Shown piece by piece: positions 7,979-16,254 of a stretch of 64,000 nt of DNA. The stretch lies in NCBI GenBank assembly GCA_003222395.1, contig QHWB01000053.1, forward strand, positions 119,173 through 183,172, given 5' to 3'. The position numbers and the translations under genes are program-made. Below the pieces are notes generated by a model, which saw only the letters and a program-made list of their open reading frames with translations, ran no database searches and was not told the DNA's origin. Each line of letters begins with the position of its first letter. Position 1 is the stretch's first letter. The DNA is from Acidobacteriota bacterium. GTDB lineage: Bacteria; Acidobacteriota; Vicinamibacteria; Vicinamibacterales; CAVVIG01.

Positions 7979-9846
7979 CGACGACAACCGACGGAACGCA
8001 GAGAGCGCAGAGAGCGCAGGGAAGATTAAACTCTGTGTTCTCTGCCATCTCTGCGTTTCTGATCTCCCCGTTTCTGATCTCGGCGTTTTCGATCTGCGCA
8101 CCGAGCGCTGCCCCACAGTCGAAAACGAAGACGTACGTCCAGACGCTCGCCTCCGAGCGTCTCGAAGGACGGCTCGCTGGATCGAATGGAGAGCGTCTCG
8201 CGGCGGAGTTCATCGCCGGCGAACTGAAGAGGATCGGCGCGCAGCCGCTGCCCGGACAGCGCGACTACCGTCTGCCGTTCGAGTTCACGGCAGGAACGAA
8301 GGACGGCGGATCGCGGGTGATGATCGGCCAAGAAACGTTTTCGACGGAAACCGACGTACGCGCGCTTTCGTTCTCCGACAACGGGGACGTGACTGGCGAG
8401 CTGGTGTTTGCCGGCTACGGCATCGTCGTCCCCGGCAGCCAGGACTTCGGCTACGACAGCTACGCGACGCTCGACGTCAAGGACAAGGTCGTCCTGGTCC
8501 TCCGCTACTTCCCGGAAGACGCCGAGCAGAAGACGAAAGCGATTCTGGCGCGTTACGCTGACCTGCGCTACAAGGCGATGGCGGCGCGCCAGCGCGGCGC
8601 GAAGGCCGTGCTCGTCGTCACGGGACCGCGGTCACCGAACGCCGGCGAGACGATTCCAATGAGCTTCGACACGGCGCTCGCCGGATCCGGGATCGTGGCC
8701 GCGAGCATCAGCGGTGCGGTCGCCAAAGGCATTTTCGACGCGATCCCCGGCAAGACACTGCAGGACGCGCAGCAGGCACTCGATTCGGCCAATCCCCATG
8801 TCGCCGGCTTCGCGATCCCGAACGTGACCGTCACCGTGCATGCGATGGTTCAGCGGGAAAAGAAGACGGGAAACAACGTCGCCGCGTATCTGCCGTCGAC
8901 GACAGATGTGGCCGGCGTCGCCAAGCCATGGATCGCACTCGGCGCGCATTACGATCACCTCGGCCACGGCGAGGCCGGCAACACGCTCGCAGCCAAGGAA
9001 GACGCGTCGAAGATCCATTTCGGCGCCGACGACAACGCGTCGGGATCGGCGGCGGTGCTCGCGGCGGCGGCGACGCTCGCGACCCAGCCGCGTCATCGCA
9101 ACGTCCTCGTCGCGTTCTGGTCGGGCGAAGAGCTCGGGCTGATCGGATCCGGCGCGTTCGCAGCGAAGCCGCCGATTCCTCTCGATGCGATTGCCGCGTA
9201 CCTGAACTTCGACATGGTCGGTCGCATGCAGGACAACAAGCTGACGATCCAGGCGACCGGCACCAGCCCGGCATGGGCCAAAGTGATCGAGCAGTCGAAC
9301 ATCGCCGCCGGCTTCGACCTGCTGCTCCAGCCCGATCCGTATCAGCCGACCGATGTCGCGACGTTCAATTCGTCGGGCGTGCCGAGCCTGACGTTCTTCA
9401 CCGGGACGCACGCCGACTACCACAAGCCGAGCGACACGGCCGACAAGATCGACTACGAGGATCTGGATCGCATCGTCGATTTCGCGACGGCGATTGCGAA
9501 GCGGATTGGCGACCTGGCCGACGCGCCGCAGTTCACCAAGGTCGAGCAACAGACGCAGCCGGGCGCCGGCCGCGCCGGCGTACGCGTCTTCACCGGAACC
9601 ATCCCCGACTACTCCACCGAGGTGAAAGGGCTGCTCCTGAGCGGCGTCATCGGCGGCGGTCCCGCCGAGCAGGCGGGGTTGCAGAAAGGTGACGTGATCG
9701 TCGAGATTGCCGGCCAGACCATCGCAAATATTTACGATTACACGTACGCGCTCGACGTGCTGAAGATCGGTCAGCCCGCGAAAGTCGTGTACATCCGCAA
9801 CGGTCAGCGCCGCGAAACGACGCTGACCCCAGCAGCACGGAAGTAA
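7975..9846 (+). CDS. Exported M28 metallopeptidase with PA and PDZ domains
   Basis: A 623-residue enzyme. ATG 7975 overlaps the upstream stop. After a signal segment (residues 19-43), a PA-type insert covers about 130-290 and the M28 domain about 295-510. The di-zinc ligands are His325 (AHYDHLG), Asp352 (ADDNASG), Glu386 (GEELG, Glu385 as base), Asp413 (NFDMVG) and His483 (DYHKPSD). A C-terminal PDZ domain runs from about 540 to 615 (GVIGGGPAEQAGLQKGDVI). M28 enzymes are aminopeptidases that trim peptides, here in the periplasm or outside. The signal peptide is encoded by a dispersed inverted repeat (7996-8057), and its odd FSAISAFLISPFLISAFSI composition reflects that. Confidence 0.92.
   Translation: MTTTTDGTQRAQRAQGRLNSVFSAISAFLISPFLISAFSICAPSAAPQSKTKTYVQTLASERLEGRLAGSNGERLAAEFIAGELKRIGAQPLPGQRDYRLPFEFTAGTKDGGSRVMIGQETFSTETDVRALSFSDNGDVTGELVFAGYGIVVPGSQDFGYDSYATLDVKDKVVLVLRYFPEDAEQKTKAILARYADLRYKAMAARQRGAKAVLVVTGPRSPNAGETIPMSFDTALAGSGIVAASISGAVAKGIFDAIPGKTLQDAQQALDSANPHVAGFAIPNVTVTVHAMVQREKKTGNNVAAYLPSTTDVAGVAKPWIALGAHYDHLGHGEAGNTLAAKEDASKIHFGADDNASGSAAVLAAAATLATQPRHRNVLVAFWSGEELGLIGSGAFAAKPPIPLDAIAAYLNFDMVGRMQDNKLTIQATGTSPAWAKVIEQSNIAAGFDLLLQPDPYQPTDVATFNSSGVPSLTFFTGTHADYHKPSDTADKIDYEDLDRIVDFATAIAKRIGDLADAPQFTKVEQQTQPGAGRAGVRVFTGTIPDYSTEVKGLLLSGVIGGGPAEQAGLQKGDVIVEIAGQTIANIYDYTYALDVLKIGQPAKVVYIRNGQRRETTLTPAARK
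7996..8057. repeat. Dispersed CGCAGAG/CTCTGCG inverted repeat inside the M28 gene
   Basis: Left arm AACGCAGAGAGCGCAGAG and right arm ending CATCTCTGCGTT form an imperfect palindrome. The same kind of element occurs at 18703-18770, 38720-38855 and 45997-46060. Here it lies inside coding sequence and encodes residues of the signal peptide. Confidence 0.7.
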
Positions 9847-9889
9847 AGCGGCCCGAGCCTTGAAAGCGAAACGGTCTGAGGGAGGTCAC

Positions 9890-10468
9890 ATGCCTCGACT
9901 GTTTCGCGCTTCCGCCGTCGCCGCGCTCGCCTGCATGACCCTGTCACCTGCTTCATTCGCCCAGACCAACGGACAGCCCGAACGATTCACGGCCATGGCC
10001 GTCAACATGGATCGGGGCGCAGCAGGCACGGTCGAAATCGTCATCAACCGATGGTCGACGGACGCGGAGCGCGATCGGCTCCTGTCGACGCTGATGGACA
10101 AGGGACCTGAAAAGCTGCTCGACGTGCTGCAGGACATGCCGCGCGCCGGCTACTTCCGCACCCCCGACAGCATTGGCTGGGACGTGCATTACGCGCGGCG
10201 CGCCCCGATGCCGGACGGCGGCGAACGAGTGGTCCTCGCGACCGATCGGCGCATCGGCTTCTGGGAAGCGAGCAACCGGCCGCGATCGATTGACTATCCT
10301 TTCACCGTCATCGAGCTCCACCTCAATGCCGACGGCGAGGGCGAAGGGACGATGTCGCTGGCAACGAAAATCACGGCCGACAAGGAAAACAAGATGGTGG
10401 TGCTCGAGAACTACGGGACGACGCCGGTGATGCTGAAGAGCGTCAGGCGCGAGCGCGCCAGCCGTTAA
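9890..10468 (+). CDS. Secreted protein of unknown function
   Basis: A 192-residue protein counted from ATG 9890, which has GGGAGG four bases upstream; an in-frame ATG at 9860 lacks this. A clear signal peptide ends at ASFAQ. The mature part is predicted beta-rich, with AGTVEIVINRWSTDAERDRLL, LPDM-type helices and a terminal TPVMLKSVRRERASR. I recognise no domain, although proteins of this look are frequent in Acidobacteriota. It follows the M28 gene by 43 bases and could be co-transcribed. Confidence 0.7.
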   Translation: MPRLFRASAVAALACMTLSPASFAQTNGQPERFTAMAVNMDRGAAGTVEIVINRWSTDAERDRLLSTLMDKGPEKLLDVLQDMPRAGYFRTPDSIGWDVHYARRAPMPDGGERVVLATDRRIGFWEASNRPRSIDYPFTVIELHLNADGEGEGTMSLATKITADKENKMVVLENYGTTPVMLKSVRRERASR

Positions 10469-10477
10469 CGTCCGATC

Positions 10478-10545
10478 GCGCAGCCCTAAAGGGCTGCGCT
10501 ACACAGCCGCTCGGTAGCGCAGGTCTGCAGGCCTGCCGTCCTGCC
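10478..10545. repeat. REP-like palindromes (GCGCAGCCC-TAAA-GGGCTGCGC and relatives)
   Basis: A perfect nine-base stem with a TAAA loop (10478-10499) is followed by GGTAGCGCAGGTCTGCAGGCCTGCC. Both are of the TAGCGC...stem type seen elsewhere in the window. The block directly abuts the DNA-ligase remnant. Confidence 0.75.
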
Positions 10546-10599
10546 GTGCCCGGCAGCGCATCGGATAGCAGCACACCCGAATCGCCGATGATGCTCCGA

Positions 10600-10822
10600 A
10601 GCCGATCTCGTCGTTCGTCGAGGCGGCGCGCCGCCTCCGCGACCGCGATGAACTGCGTGGTGATGTCTTTCAGGTTGCGCGACGCGAGCGAAACCGATCG
10701 GCCGTTCTTGACGATCTGCGCGCGGTACCCATCCCACTTCACCTCGTAAGACCACTCAGAGGCGTCCGGCAGCTCGGCGGCCGGCACGGCCATCATGGGC
10801 GCACAGCGCGCAGTGGCACTGC
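10600..10822 (-). pseudogene. Remnant of an ATP-dependent DNA ligase (adenylation domain start)
   Basis: Read on the minus strand, the frame ending at 10443 contains AVPAAELPDASEWSYEVKWDGYRA and NLKDITTQFIAVAEAARRL. EVKWDGYRA is ligase motif I, and its Lys is the AMP-accepting residue. In intact LigD/LigB-type ligases a further 200 or more residues follow (DGE, nick-sealing motifs). Here similarity stops within about 60 residues and REP palindromes take over. The N-terminal side is also cut. This is a fragment, not a working gene. Confidence 0.7.
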
Positions 10823-10944
10823 TGGATTTTATTGTGACGCTGCTGGAGGTACACAGCGCGCATCGACACGGTCGTGTCTTGCCACGATTTCGTGTTTTTT
10901 CGTGACCAATTCGTCGCGCTGCGAAGGCTCCGCCGGTTGTTCCG

Positions 10945-11877
10945 TCAGCGCCGATTGAGTGACGTCAGGATCGCGTCGAGCTGGCGCCGAAGCTGTACGA
11001 GTTGTTCCCTATCGACCGCGATCGTTCTCGCGGACGTTGAACCCGTTGTGCCGACCGGTCCTGATGAGGATCCCGAAAGCAGTCGATCGAGCATCTGCTG
11101 CATCTCGACGATCTGCGTTCGAACATCGTCATCGGTTGTCGGCGTCGTAGTCGCGCGCGGTGACGGCGGCGTGCTGCTCGCCTGGTTGCCGGTGGGCCGC
11201 TCGGTCGGAGCTGCCGTCGCGGCGGGGCGTCCAAGCGCGGCGAGAAACGCCTGCGCTTCCGGCGGCGCCGAGATGCTGCGGCTTGCGAGAATCGTTCGCG
11301 GCGATGCCTCGGCGCCGTACGCGTCGCGGTTCGCGTCCTCGTCCGGGCGCAGAACGCCGCCCGACAGGTTGATGCCGGCGAACAGTCCCTTCGCGCGGGA
11401 GTACGAAAGGATTTCCGCCGTCAGCTGCGCGTCGGTGCCGACGCTGCCGGCGCGGCCAATCGGACCGGCGGCAACCGACGCGTCCGCTCCGAGGTTCACT
11501 TTATTGTTCAGCAGCTTTTGGACGCCCTGCTCGTTCATGATGAGGAGCACGAGATCCACCTGCTCGGCGCCGGCCTGAAACCCCCAGCTGCCTTTTGCGA
11601 TCTGCATCATCACCGGAGCGCTCCAGCTTTCTCCGGCTCGGCAGCTCATCGCGCCTTTGCCGAACTCGCCGCCGAAGATGAGGGCCGCCTTTTTCAGATC
11701 AGGGATGACGACCATACATCGCGCGCGGTCCCAGTACTCCTGAGGTATGTCGCTTCGAACTTCCTGCACGACGCGGGCGGCGGTGCGCAGCCGCTCGGCA
11801 TCGTTCGGCCTGAGCGCGGCGTCAGCGGGCGCGGCAATGGCCAGCGCGGTCAGCGCCGCCATACCGAAGTTCTTCAT
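10945..11877 (-). CDS. Exported SYLF-domain (Ysc84-type) lipid-binding protein
   Basis: 310 residues with signal peptide MKNFGMAALTALAIAAPADA and GAGGTG just upstream of ATG 11877. Residues about 25-200 match the SYLF/Ysc84 domain: IPQEYWDRARCMVVIPDLKKAALIFGGEFGKGAMSCR, SWGFQAGAEQVDLVLLIMNEQGV, and ASVAAGPIGRAG. After a low-complexity Ala/Pro/Thr linker (about 230-265) a short helical segment follows (TQIVEMQQMLDRLLSG, REQLVQLRRQLDAIL), probably a coiled coil. SYLF domains bind phosphoinositides in eukaryotes, and bacterial versions are periplasmic proteins of unknown role. Confidence 0.88.
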   Translation of the reverse strand: MKNFGMAALTALAIAAPADAALRPNDAERLRTAARVVQEVRSDIPQEYWDRARCMVVIPDLKKAALIFGGEFGKGAMSCRAGESWSAPVMMQIAKGSWGFQAGAEQVDLVLLIMNEQGVQKLLNNKVNLGADASVAAGPIGRAGSVGTDAQLTAEILSYSRAKGLFAGINLSGGVLRPDEDANRDAYGAEASPRTILASRSISAPPEAQAFLAALGRPAATAAPTERPTGNQASSTPPSPRATTTPTTDDDVRTQIVEMQQMLDRLLSGSSSGPVGTTGSTSARTIAVDREQLVQLRRQLDAILTSLNRR

Positions 11878-11959
11878 AATTCACCTCAACCTCTCCTTGT
11901 CGTGCAACGTGTCTGCCACGGCTTGCGAGGATTGGTCGAGTTCGCCGTTATACGCAGCG

Positions 11960-12205
11960 AGCTGATGGTGCAGCGACCAGATGCGCCCGATTTGTTCGAG
12001 TGCCAGCATCTGGCCCTGTCCGATCTGCGTACTGGCGACGGCGCGACGCCGCCGTTCAGGACGTCTTCGTCCGTGTCCTGTCCTGGCCGGAATCGGACGT
12101 TATCGATCGACGGGCCGCGACGTCGCGTGGCTCTTCACGATCCTCCGGCGGTTGCTGGTCGACCGTCATCGCGCGGCAACACGGCAGCCGTTGTCTTAGG
12201 ATCAC
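11960..12205 (+). pseudogene. Degraded ECF sigma-factor region 2 fragment
   Basis: No intact gene lies between 11878 and 12247, but two frames carry sigma-70 region 2-like pieces. One reads RRRDAAVQDVFVRVL (about 12030-12075) and the other, one frame away, reads RDVAWLFTILRRLLVDRHRAATRQ (about 12115-12185). In ECF factors these occur in this order (DAVQDVFVRVL then WLFRIARNLLVDHHR) in one frame. The rest of the factor is missing. I read this as a frameshifted and truncated relic. Confidence 0.45.
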
Positions 12206-12247
12206 ACCGGTCGCTTAGCCGCGTCTGCGCCGGAATATGATCGGCGC

Positions 12248-13201
12248 ATGCCGCCCCGAAAGAAGCCCGTCCGCCGGAAGAAAGTCGCGCCGGCGTCAGT
12301 GGGACTGACGGCCGCGCAGACGAGGAATGCCAGCGGCGCCGAGGTCGACCGCCTCGCCAGTCAGATTGAAGACGATGGCGGCGCCGTGCTCGGTCGGTAC
12401 AACGATCCATTCGGCGGGAAGCCTGTCGTGCTGGCGGCGCTGCCGGTCGAGAAGGTCGAGCCGACGCCGTACCAGCGCGATCCGTCGGATGCGCACGTCA
12501 AGCGGTTGATGGGTGTCATCGAGACGATCGGCCGCTTCCTCGATCCGATCGTCGCCATCCGCGACGACGGCCAGTACCTGACGCCAAACGGCAACCATCG
12601 TCTACAGGCGCTGAAGAAGCTCGGCGTCCGCACGATCACCGCGCTCGTCGTGCCCGATCCTCAGGTCGCCTTCAAGATTCTCGCGCTCAACACCGAGAAG
12701 GCGCACAACCTGCGCGAGAAGTCGCTCGAGACGATCCGCATGGCGCGCGCGCTCGCCAAGATGTCCGACGACGCGGAGAAGAGCTACGCGTTCGAGTTCG
12801 AGCAGCCGTCGTTCCTGACGCTCGGCGTGTGCTACGAAGACCGGCCGCGGTTGAGCGGCGGCGCGTACCAGTCGATCCTCCGGCGCGTCGACGAGTTCCT
12901 CGACGAGCCGGTGGCGAAGGCGCTGAAAGAGCGCGAGCGGCGCGGCAGGAAGATTTTGAAGCTCGATGACGCCGTCAGCGCCGCCGTCGAGAAGCTGAAG
13001 GCGAGAGGACTGACGAGCCCGTATCTGAAGCCGTTCGTCGTGTCGCGCGTGAACTACACGCGGTTCTCGAAGGCGACCTCGTTCGACTTCGACGAGGCGC
13101 TCGATAAAATCATCGCCAGCGCACAGAAGTTCAACGTCGATCGCGTGAAACAGCAAGACGTGGTCAGGGCCGGCGGCGGCGGCGCACCAGAAGAAGAATG
13201 A
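12248..13201 (+). CDS. ParB N-terminal-like domain protein
   Basis: 317 residues starting with a basic tail (MPPRKKPVRRKK). Residues about 55-140 match the ParB/Spo0J N domain: ALPVEKVEPTPYQRDPSDAHVKRLMGVIETIGRFLDPIVA, then GNHRLQALKKLGV in the position of the GERRxRA nucleotide-binding motif. The C-terminal half is helical and unlike classic ParB. No ParA is nearby, so chromosome partition is unlikely. Stand-alone ParB-like proteins may act as CTPase switches or DNA binders, and the role here is open. Confidence 0.75.
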   Translation: MPPRKKPVRRKKVAPASVGLTAAQTRNASGAEVDRLASQIEDDGGAVLGRYNDPFGGKPVVLAALPVEKVEPTPYQRDPSDAHVKRLMGVIETIGRFLDPIVAIRDDGQYLTPNGNHRLQALKKLGVRTITALVVPDPQVAFKILALNTEKAHNLREKSLETIRMARALAKMSDDAEKSYAFEFEQPSFLTLGVCYEDRPRLSGGAYQSILRRVDEFLDEPVAKALKERERRGRKILKLDDAVSAAVEKLKARGLTSPYLKPFVVSRVNYTRFSKATSFDFDEALDKIIASAQKFNVDRVKQQDVVRAGGGGAPEEE

Positions 13202-13220
13202 AGTGGACGTAAGATGATGG

Positions 13221-13245
13221 AGCGCGAGGCTTCAGCCGAGCGTCC
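13221..13245. repeat. REP-like palindrome upstream of the S10 peptidase
   Basis: AGCGCGAGGCTTCAGCCGAGCG is a copy of the GTAGCGCGAGGCTTTCAGCCGAGCG family. It ends immediately before the ribosome-binding site of the following gene, so it lies in the leader of that mRNA. Confidence 0.7.
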
Positions 13246-13255
13246 AGGAGTATCC

Positions 13256-14824
13256 ATGTTGAAGCGTTTCATCCCGTTTCTCATCGTCGCCGCTGTTGCT
13301 GTTCCCGCTCGCGCGCAGGGACGGGGCGGCCAGCCGCCGCAGGCGCCGCCTGCCGCCGGCGAGAGCGCCGGCCCGCGCGAGGAGTTTGCGGGCGCGGCCG
13401 AGGAGAAAATCTCACAGACCTCCCACACGATTCGCGTCGACGGACGCGAGATCAAGTACACCGCGACCGCGGGCACGCTGCCGATTCGCCTCGACAACGG
13501 GCAGGTCGTCGCGCGGATGTTCTTCGTCGCGTACACGAAAGACGGAGAAGACGCGAAGACGCGACCGGTATCGTTTCTCTACAACGGCGGTCCTGGCGCC
13601 GCCACGATCTGGCTGCACATGGGATCGTTCGCGCCGAAGCACGTCCGGATGGCCGACGAGGGGTTTCAGCCGGCGCCGCCTTACACGCTGGAGGACAACG
13701 AGAACTCGCTGGTCGACGTCAGCGATCTCGTGTTCGTCGACGCGATTTCCACCGGCTACAGCCGCACGACGCCGGGCAACAGCTCGCAGCAGTTCCACGG
13801 ACAGTCGGGCGACCTGCGCGCGTTCGGTGAGTTCATCAACGTCTACCTCAAGACCTACAACCGCTGGCCGTCGCCGAAGTATCTGATCGGCGAGAGCTAC
13901 GGCACCATCCGATCGGCGGGCCTCGCCCAGGAGATCCAGGATCGCCACGGCATCGAGCTGAACGGCATCGTGCTCGTCTCGTCGCTCCTCACGTATCAGA
14001 CGCTGTCGCCGGCGCCCGACAACGACGTGGCGTACGCGTCGCTCATCGAGACGTTCGCAGCCGACGCGTGGTACCACAAGAAGCTGCCGGCCGACCTGCA
14101 GGGACAGAGCCTGAAGCAGGTCGTCGATCAGGCGCGCATCTTTGCGTTCGGCGACTACATGGCCGCGCTGACGAAGGGCAACACGTTGAGCGACGCCGAG
14201 CGGACGTCGATGGCGCAGAGACTCGCGCGCGTCACGGGGCTGCCGCAGCAGTTCATCCTGAACGCGAACCTGCGCGTCACCGCCGACAGGTTCCGCAAGG
14301 AGCTGCTGCGCGACAAACGGCTGACGATCGGCCGCCTCGACGGCCGGTTCACCTCGATCGACGCCGACGCCGCCGGCGAGCGGCAGGAGTACGACATCTC
14401 GAACAGCGCGCTGCAGGGTCCGTACACGTCGATGTTCCAGGAATACGTGAAGAACGATCTGAAGTGGGAAACGGATCTTCACTACCCGACGTCGGGCAAC
14501 GTGAGGCCGTGGACCTACGATCAGAACCGCTACATGGACATGACCGAGCCGCTGCGCTCCGCGATGACGCACAACCCGTTTCTGAAGGTGTTCGTCGCGA
14601 TCGGCTACTACGACATGGCGACGATTATGGGTGGCGCCGAATTCAACTTCACGCACCTCGCGTACGACAAGCAGGTCACCGACCGCGTGTCGCACGGCTA
14701 CTACGAAGCCGGCCACATGATTTACATCCGGCCGTCGGCGCACAAGGCGCTGAAGAACGACGTCGCGAAGTTCATCCAGGGGACCCGCGCGCAGGGCGCG
14801 TCCCGCACGACCTCACAGCCGTGA
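13256..14824 (+). CDS. Exported S10-family serine carboxypeptidase-like protein
   Basis: 522 residues from ATG 13256 with AGGAG five bases upstream; the frame is open from 13214 but that start would disrupt the signal peptide MLKRFIPFLIVAAVAVPARA. The S10 signatures are FLYNGGPGAATIW (oxyanion), IGESYG with nucleophile Ser214, VFVAIGYYDMATIM for the Asp, and YYEAGHMIYI for the His. S10 enzymes remove C-terminal residues from peptides at acid pH and are frequent in Acidobacteriota. It is the first gene of an overlapping set with the M20 remnant (GTGA overlap). Confidence 0.9.
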   Translation: MLKRFIPFLIVAAVAVPARAQGRGGQPPQAPPAAGESAGPREEFAGAAEEKISQTSHTIRVDGREIKYTATAGTLPIRLDNGQVVARMFFVAYTKDGEDAKTRPVSFLYNGGPGAATIWLHMGSFAPKHVRMADEGFQPAPPYTLEDNENSLVDVSDLVFVDAISTGYSRTTPGNSSQQFHGQSGDLRAFGEFINVYLKTYNRWPSPKYLIGESYGTIRSAGLAQEIQDRHGIELNGIVLVSSLLTYQTLSPAPDNDVAYASLIETFAADAWYHKKLPADLQGQSLKQVVDQARIFAFGDYMAALTKGNTLSDAERTSMAQRLARVTGLPQQFILNANLRVTADRFRKELLRDKRLTIGRLDGRFTSIDADAAGERQEYDISNSALQGPYTSMFQEYVKNDLKWETDLHYPTSGNVRPWTYDQNRYMDMTEPLRSAMTHNPFLKVFVAIGYYDMATIMGGAEFNFTHLAYDKQVTDRVSHGYYEAGHMIYIRPSAHKALKNDVAKFIQGTRAQGASRTTSQP

Positions 14825-15300
14825 TCTCGCGGCGCGCGTTTCTGCGTGACCTCTCGGCCGCGTCCGTTGCCATGGCGGCAGCTGTCCGCGCCGACGCGGG
14901 GGCGGCCGAAGGCGCGAGCGAAAGCGGCCTGCGCGTCGACGCTCGAAAGCTGCGGTCGCGGATCGAGACGTTGAGCACGTTCGGCCGGCCGGCCGGCGGG
15001 TCGTTCGCCGTCGAGTTCTCGCGCACGATGCAGGCAGCGTCGGCGACCGCCGCCACGGAAGTGCAGGGCGCGATCGAACGCGCCGCCCGCGCGCTGAATC
15101 TGCAGTCGATGCGCCTGCCGAGCGGCGCCGGCCACGACGCGCAGATGATGGCGCTCATCGGGCCGATGGGGATGATCTTCGTCCCCAACGTCGGTGGCGT
15201 CAGCCACTCGCCGAAGGAGCTGACGTCGTGGGACGACTGCGCGCGCGGCGCCGACGTCCTGGCGCGGACGGTGCTCGAGATGGACAACGTTCACTCGTGA
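14821..15300 (+). pseudogene. Internally deleted M20 Zn-dependent hydrolase (hydantoinase/carbamoylase family)
   Basis: A 159-residue frame starting at GTG 14821, overlapping the upstream stop. Its first 60 residues are a Tat signal (SRRAFLRDLSAAS) plus the family N-terminus (LRSRIETLSTFGRPAGGSF). From about residue 64 it jumps to the family C-terminus (EVQGAIERAARALNL, LPSGAGHDAQMMA, GMIFVPNVGGVSHSPKELTSWDD). Intact enzymes have about 400-430 residues, so most of the catalytic and dimerisation domains and nearly all metal ligands are missing. The deletion keeps the frame. It is almost certainly non-functional as a hydrolase. The junction lies near 15005-15012. Confidence 0.75.
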
Positions 15301-15308
15301 GGGGTGCC

Positions 15309-16160
15309 ATGCGAAAGGCGATCGCCATCAGCGTCATCGCAATTTGCGCCTGCGCGTTCGTCGCGACCGAGCCGGTCGTGAAGGCGCCGGGACGAGGCTC
15401 CCTTGTCATCGTCGGCGGCGGGCGCGTGGGACGCGAGATCCTCAGTCGCTTCTTCGAGCTCGCCGGCGGCACGGACGCGCTCCTCGTCGTCATCCCGACG
15501 GCCGGCGGCGCCGAGACCTACGGACCCGACTACTCCGGCCTGAAGATGTTCCGCGATTTCGGCGTGACGAACATCACCGTGCTCCACACGACCGATCGCA
15601 AGGTCGCCGATTCCGAGGCGTTCGTGAAACCGATCGCCAATGCGCGCGCCGTGTGGTTCCCCGGCGGACGCCAGTGGCATCTCGTCGATTCGTATCTGCA
15701 CACGCGGACCGAGCACGAAATCGAGAAGGTGCTCGAGCGCGGCGGCGTGGTCGGCGGATCGTCGGCCGGCGCGTCGATCCTTGCGTCGTACCTCGTGCGC
15801 GGCGCGCGCGAGGGCAACAAGATCATGATGGCGCCGGGCTACGAGGAAGGGTTCGGCCTGATCAAAGGCGTCGCAATCGATCAGCACATGCTGACGCGCA
15901 ACCGCCAGGACGATATCGAGGAAGTTGTCGCGAAGCACCCCGAGCTGCTCGGCATCTCAATCGACGAGAGCACCGCCATCGTCGTCACCGGGCAGCAATT
16001 CGAAGTCGTCGGCGCGAGCAAGGTCGCGATCCACGACGGCCGATCCGATCCGAAGGCGGAAGAGCGGAACGGCAAGAAGTATTTCTTCATGGGGCCCGGC
16101 GAGAAGTACGACCTGACCAAACTCGAACGAGAGAAGCGGCCGCGAACGACCGAGCAGTAG
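15309..16160 (+). CDS. Exported S51 peptidase, cyanophycinase-like
   Basis: 283 residues from ATG 15309 with GAGGGG upstream. A signal peptide (MRKAIAISVIAICACAFVAT) leads into the S51 domain: GSLVIVGGGRVGREIL, VVIPTAGGAE, AVWFPGGRQ, and the nucleophile elbow GGSSAGAS with Ser152. GISIDESTAIVV closes the core. Cyanophycinases hydrolyse beta-Asp-Arg polymers, and exported forms let bacteria use cyanophycin from other organisms. Isoaspartyl dipeptides are an alternative substrate. Confidence 0.88.
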   Translation: MRKAIAISVIAICACAFVATEPVVKAPGRGSLVIVGGGRVGREILSRFFELAGGTDALLVVIPTAGGAETYGPDYSGLKMFRDFGVTNITVLHTTDRKVADSEAFVKPIANARAVWFPGGRQWHLVDSYLHTRTEHEIEKVLERGGVVGGSSAGASILASYLVRGAREGNKIMMAPGYEEGFGLIKGVAIDQHMLTRNRQDDIEEVVAKHPELLGISIDESTAIVVTGQQFEVVGASKVAIHDGRSDPKAEERNGKKYFFMGPGEKYDLTKLEREKRPRTTEQ

Positions 16161-16227
16161 CAGCGGCTCCTATCTTCCGATCTTCTGCCTCACCGCCGAC
16201 GTATTTCATGGCTTAGCCCTCAGCCGC

Positions 16228-16254
16228 TAGCAACCAGCAACCAGCAACCAGCGA
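16228..16254. repeat. AACCAGC tandem repeat at gene end
   Basis: Direct heptamers (AGCAACCAGCAACCAGC) lie just beyond the stop of the DinB gene. Similar blocks occur at 25118-25178 and 27990-28045. Confidence 0.6.

Noticed and set aside
11518..12240. 240-codon plus-strand frame overlapping the SYLF gene
   Set aside because: The first half is the shadow of the SYLF gene; only short sigma-like pieces in the second part were retained as a relic.
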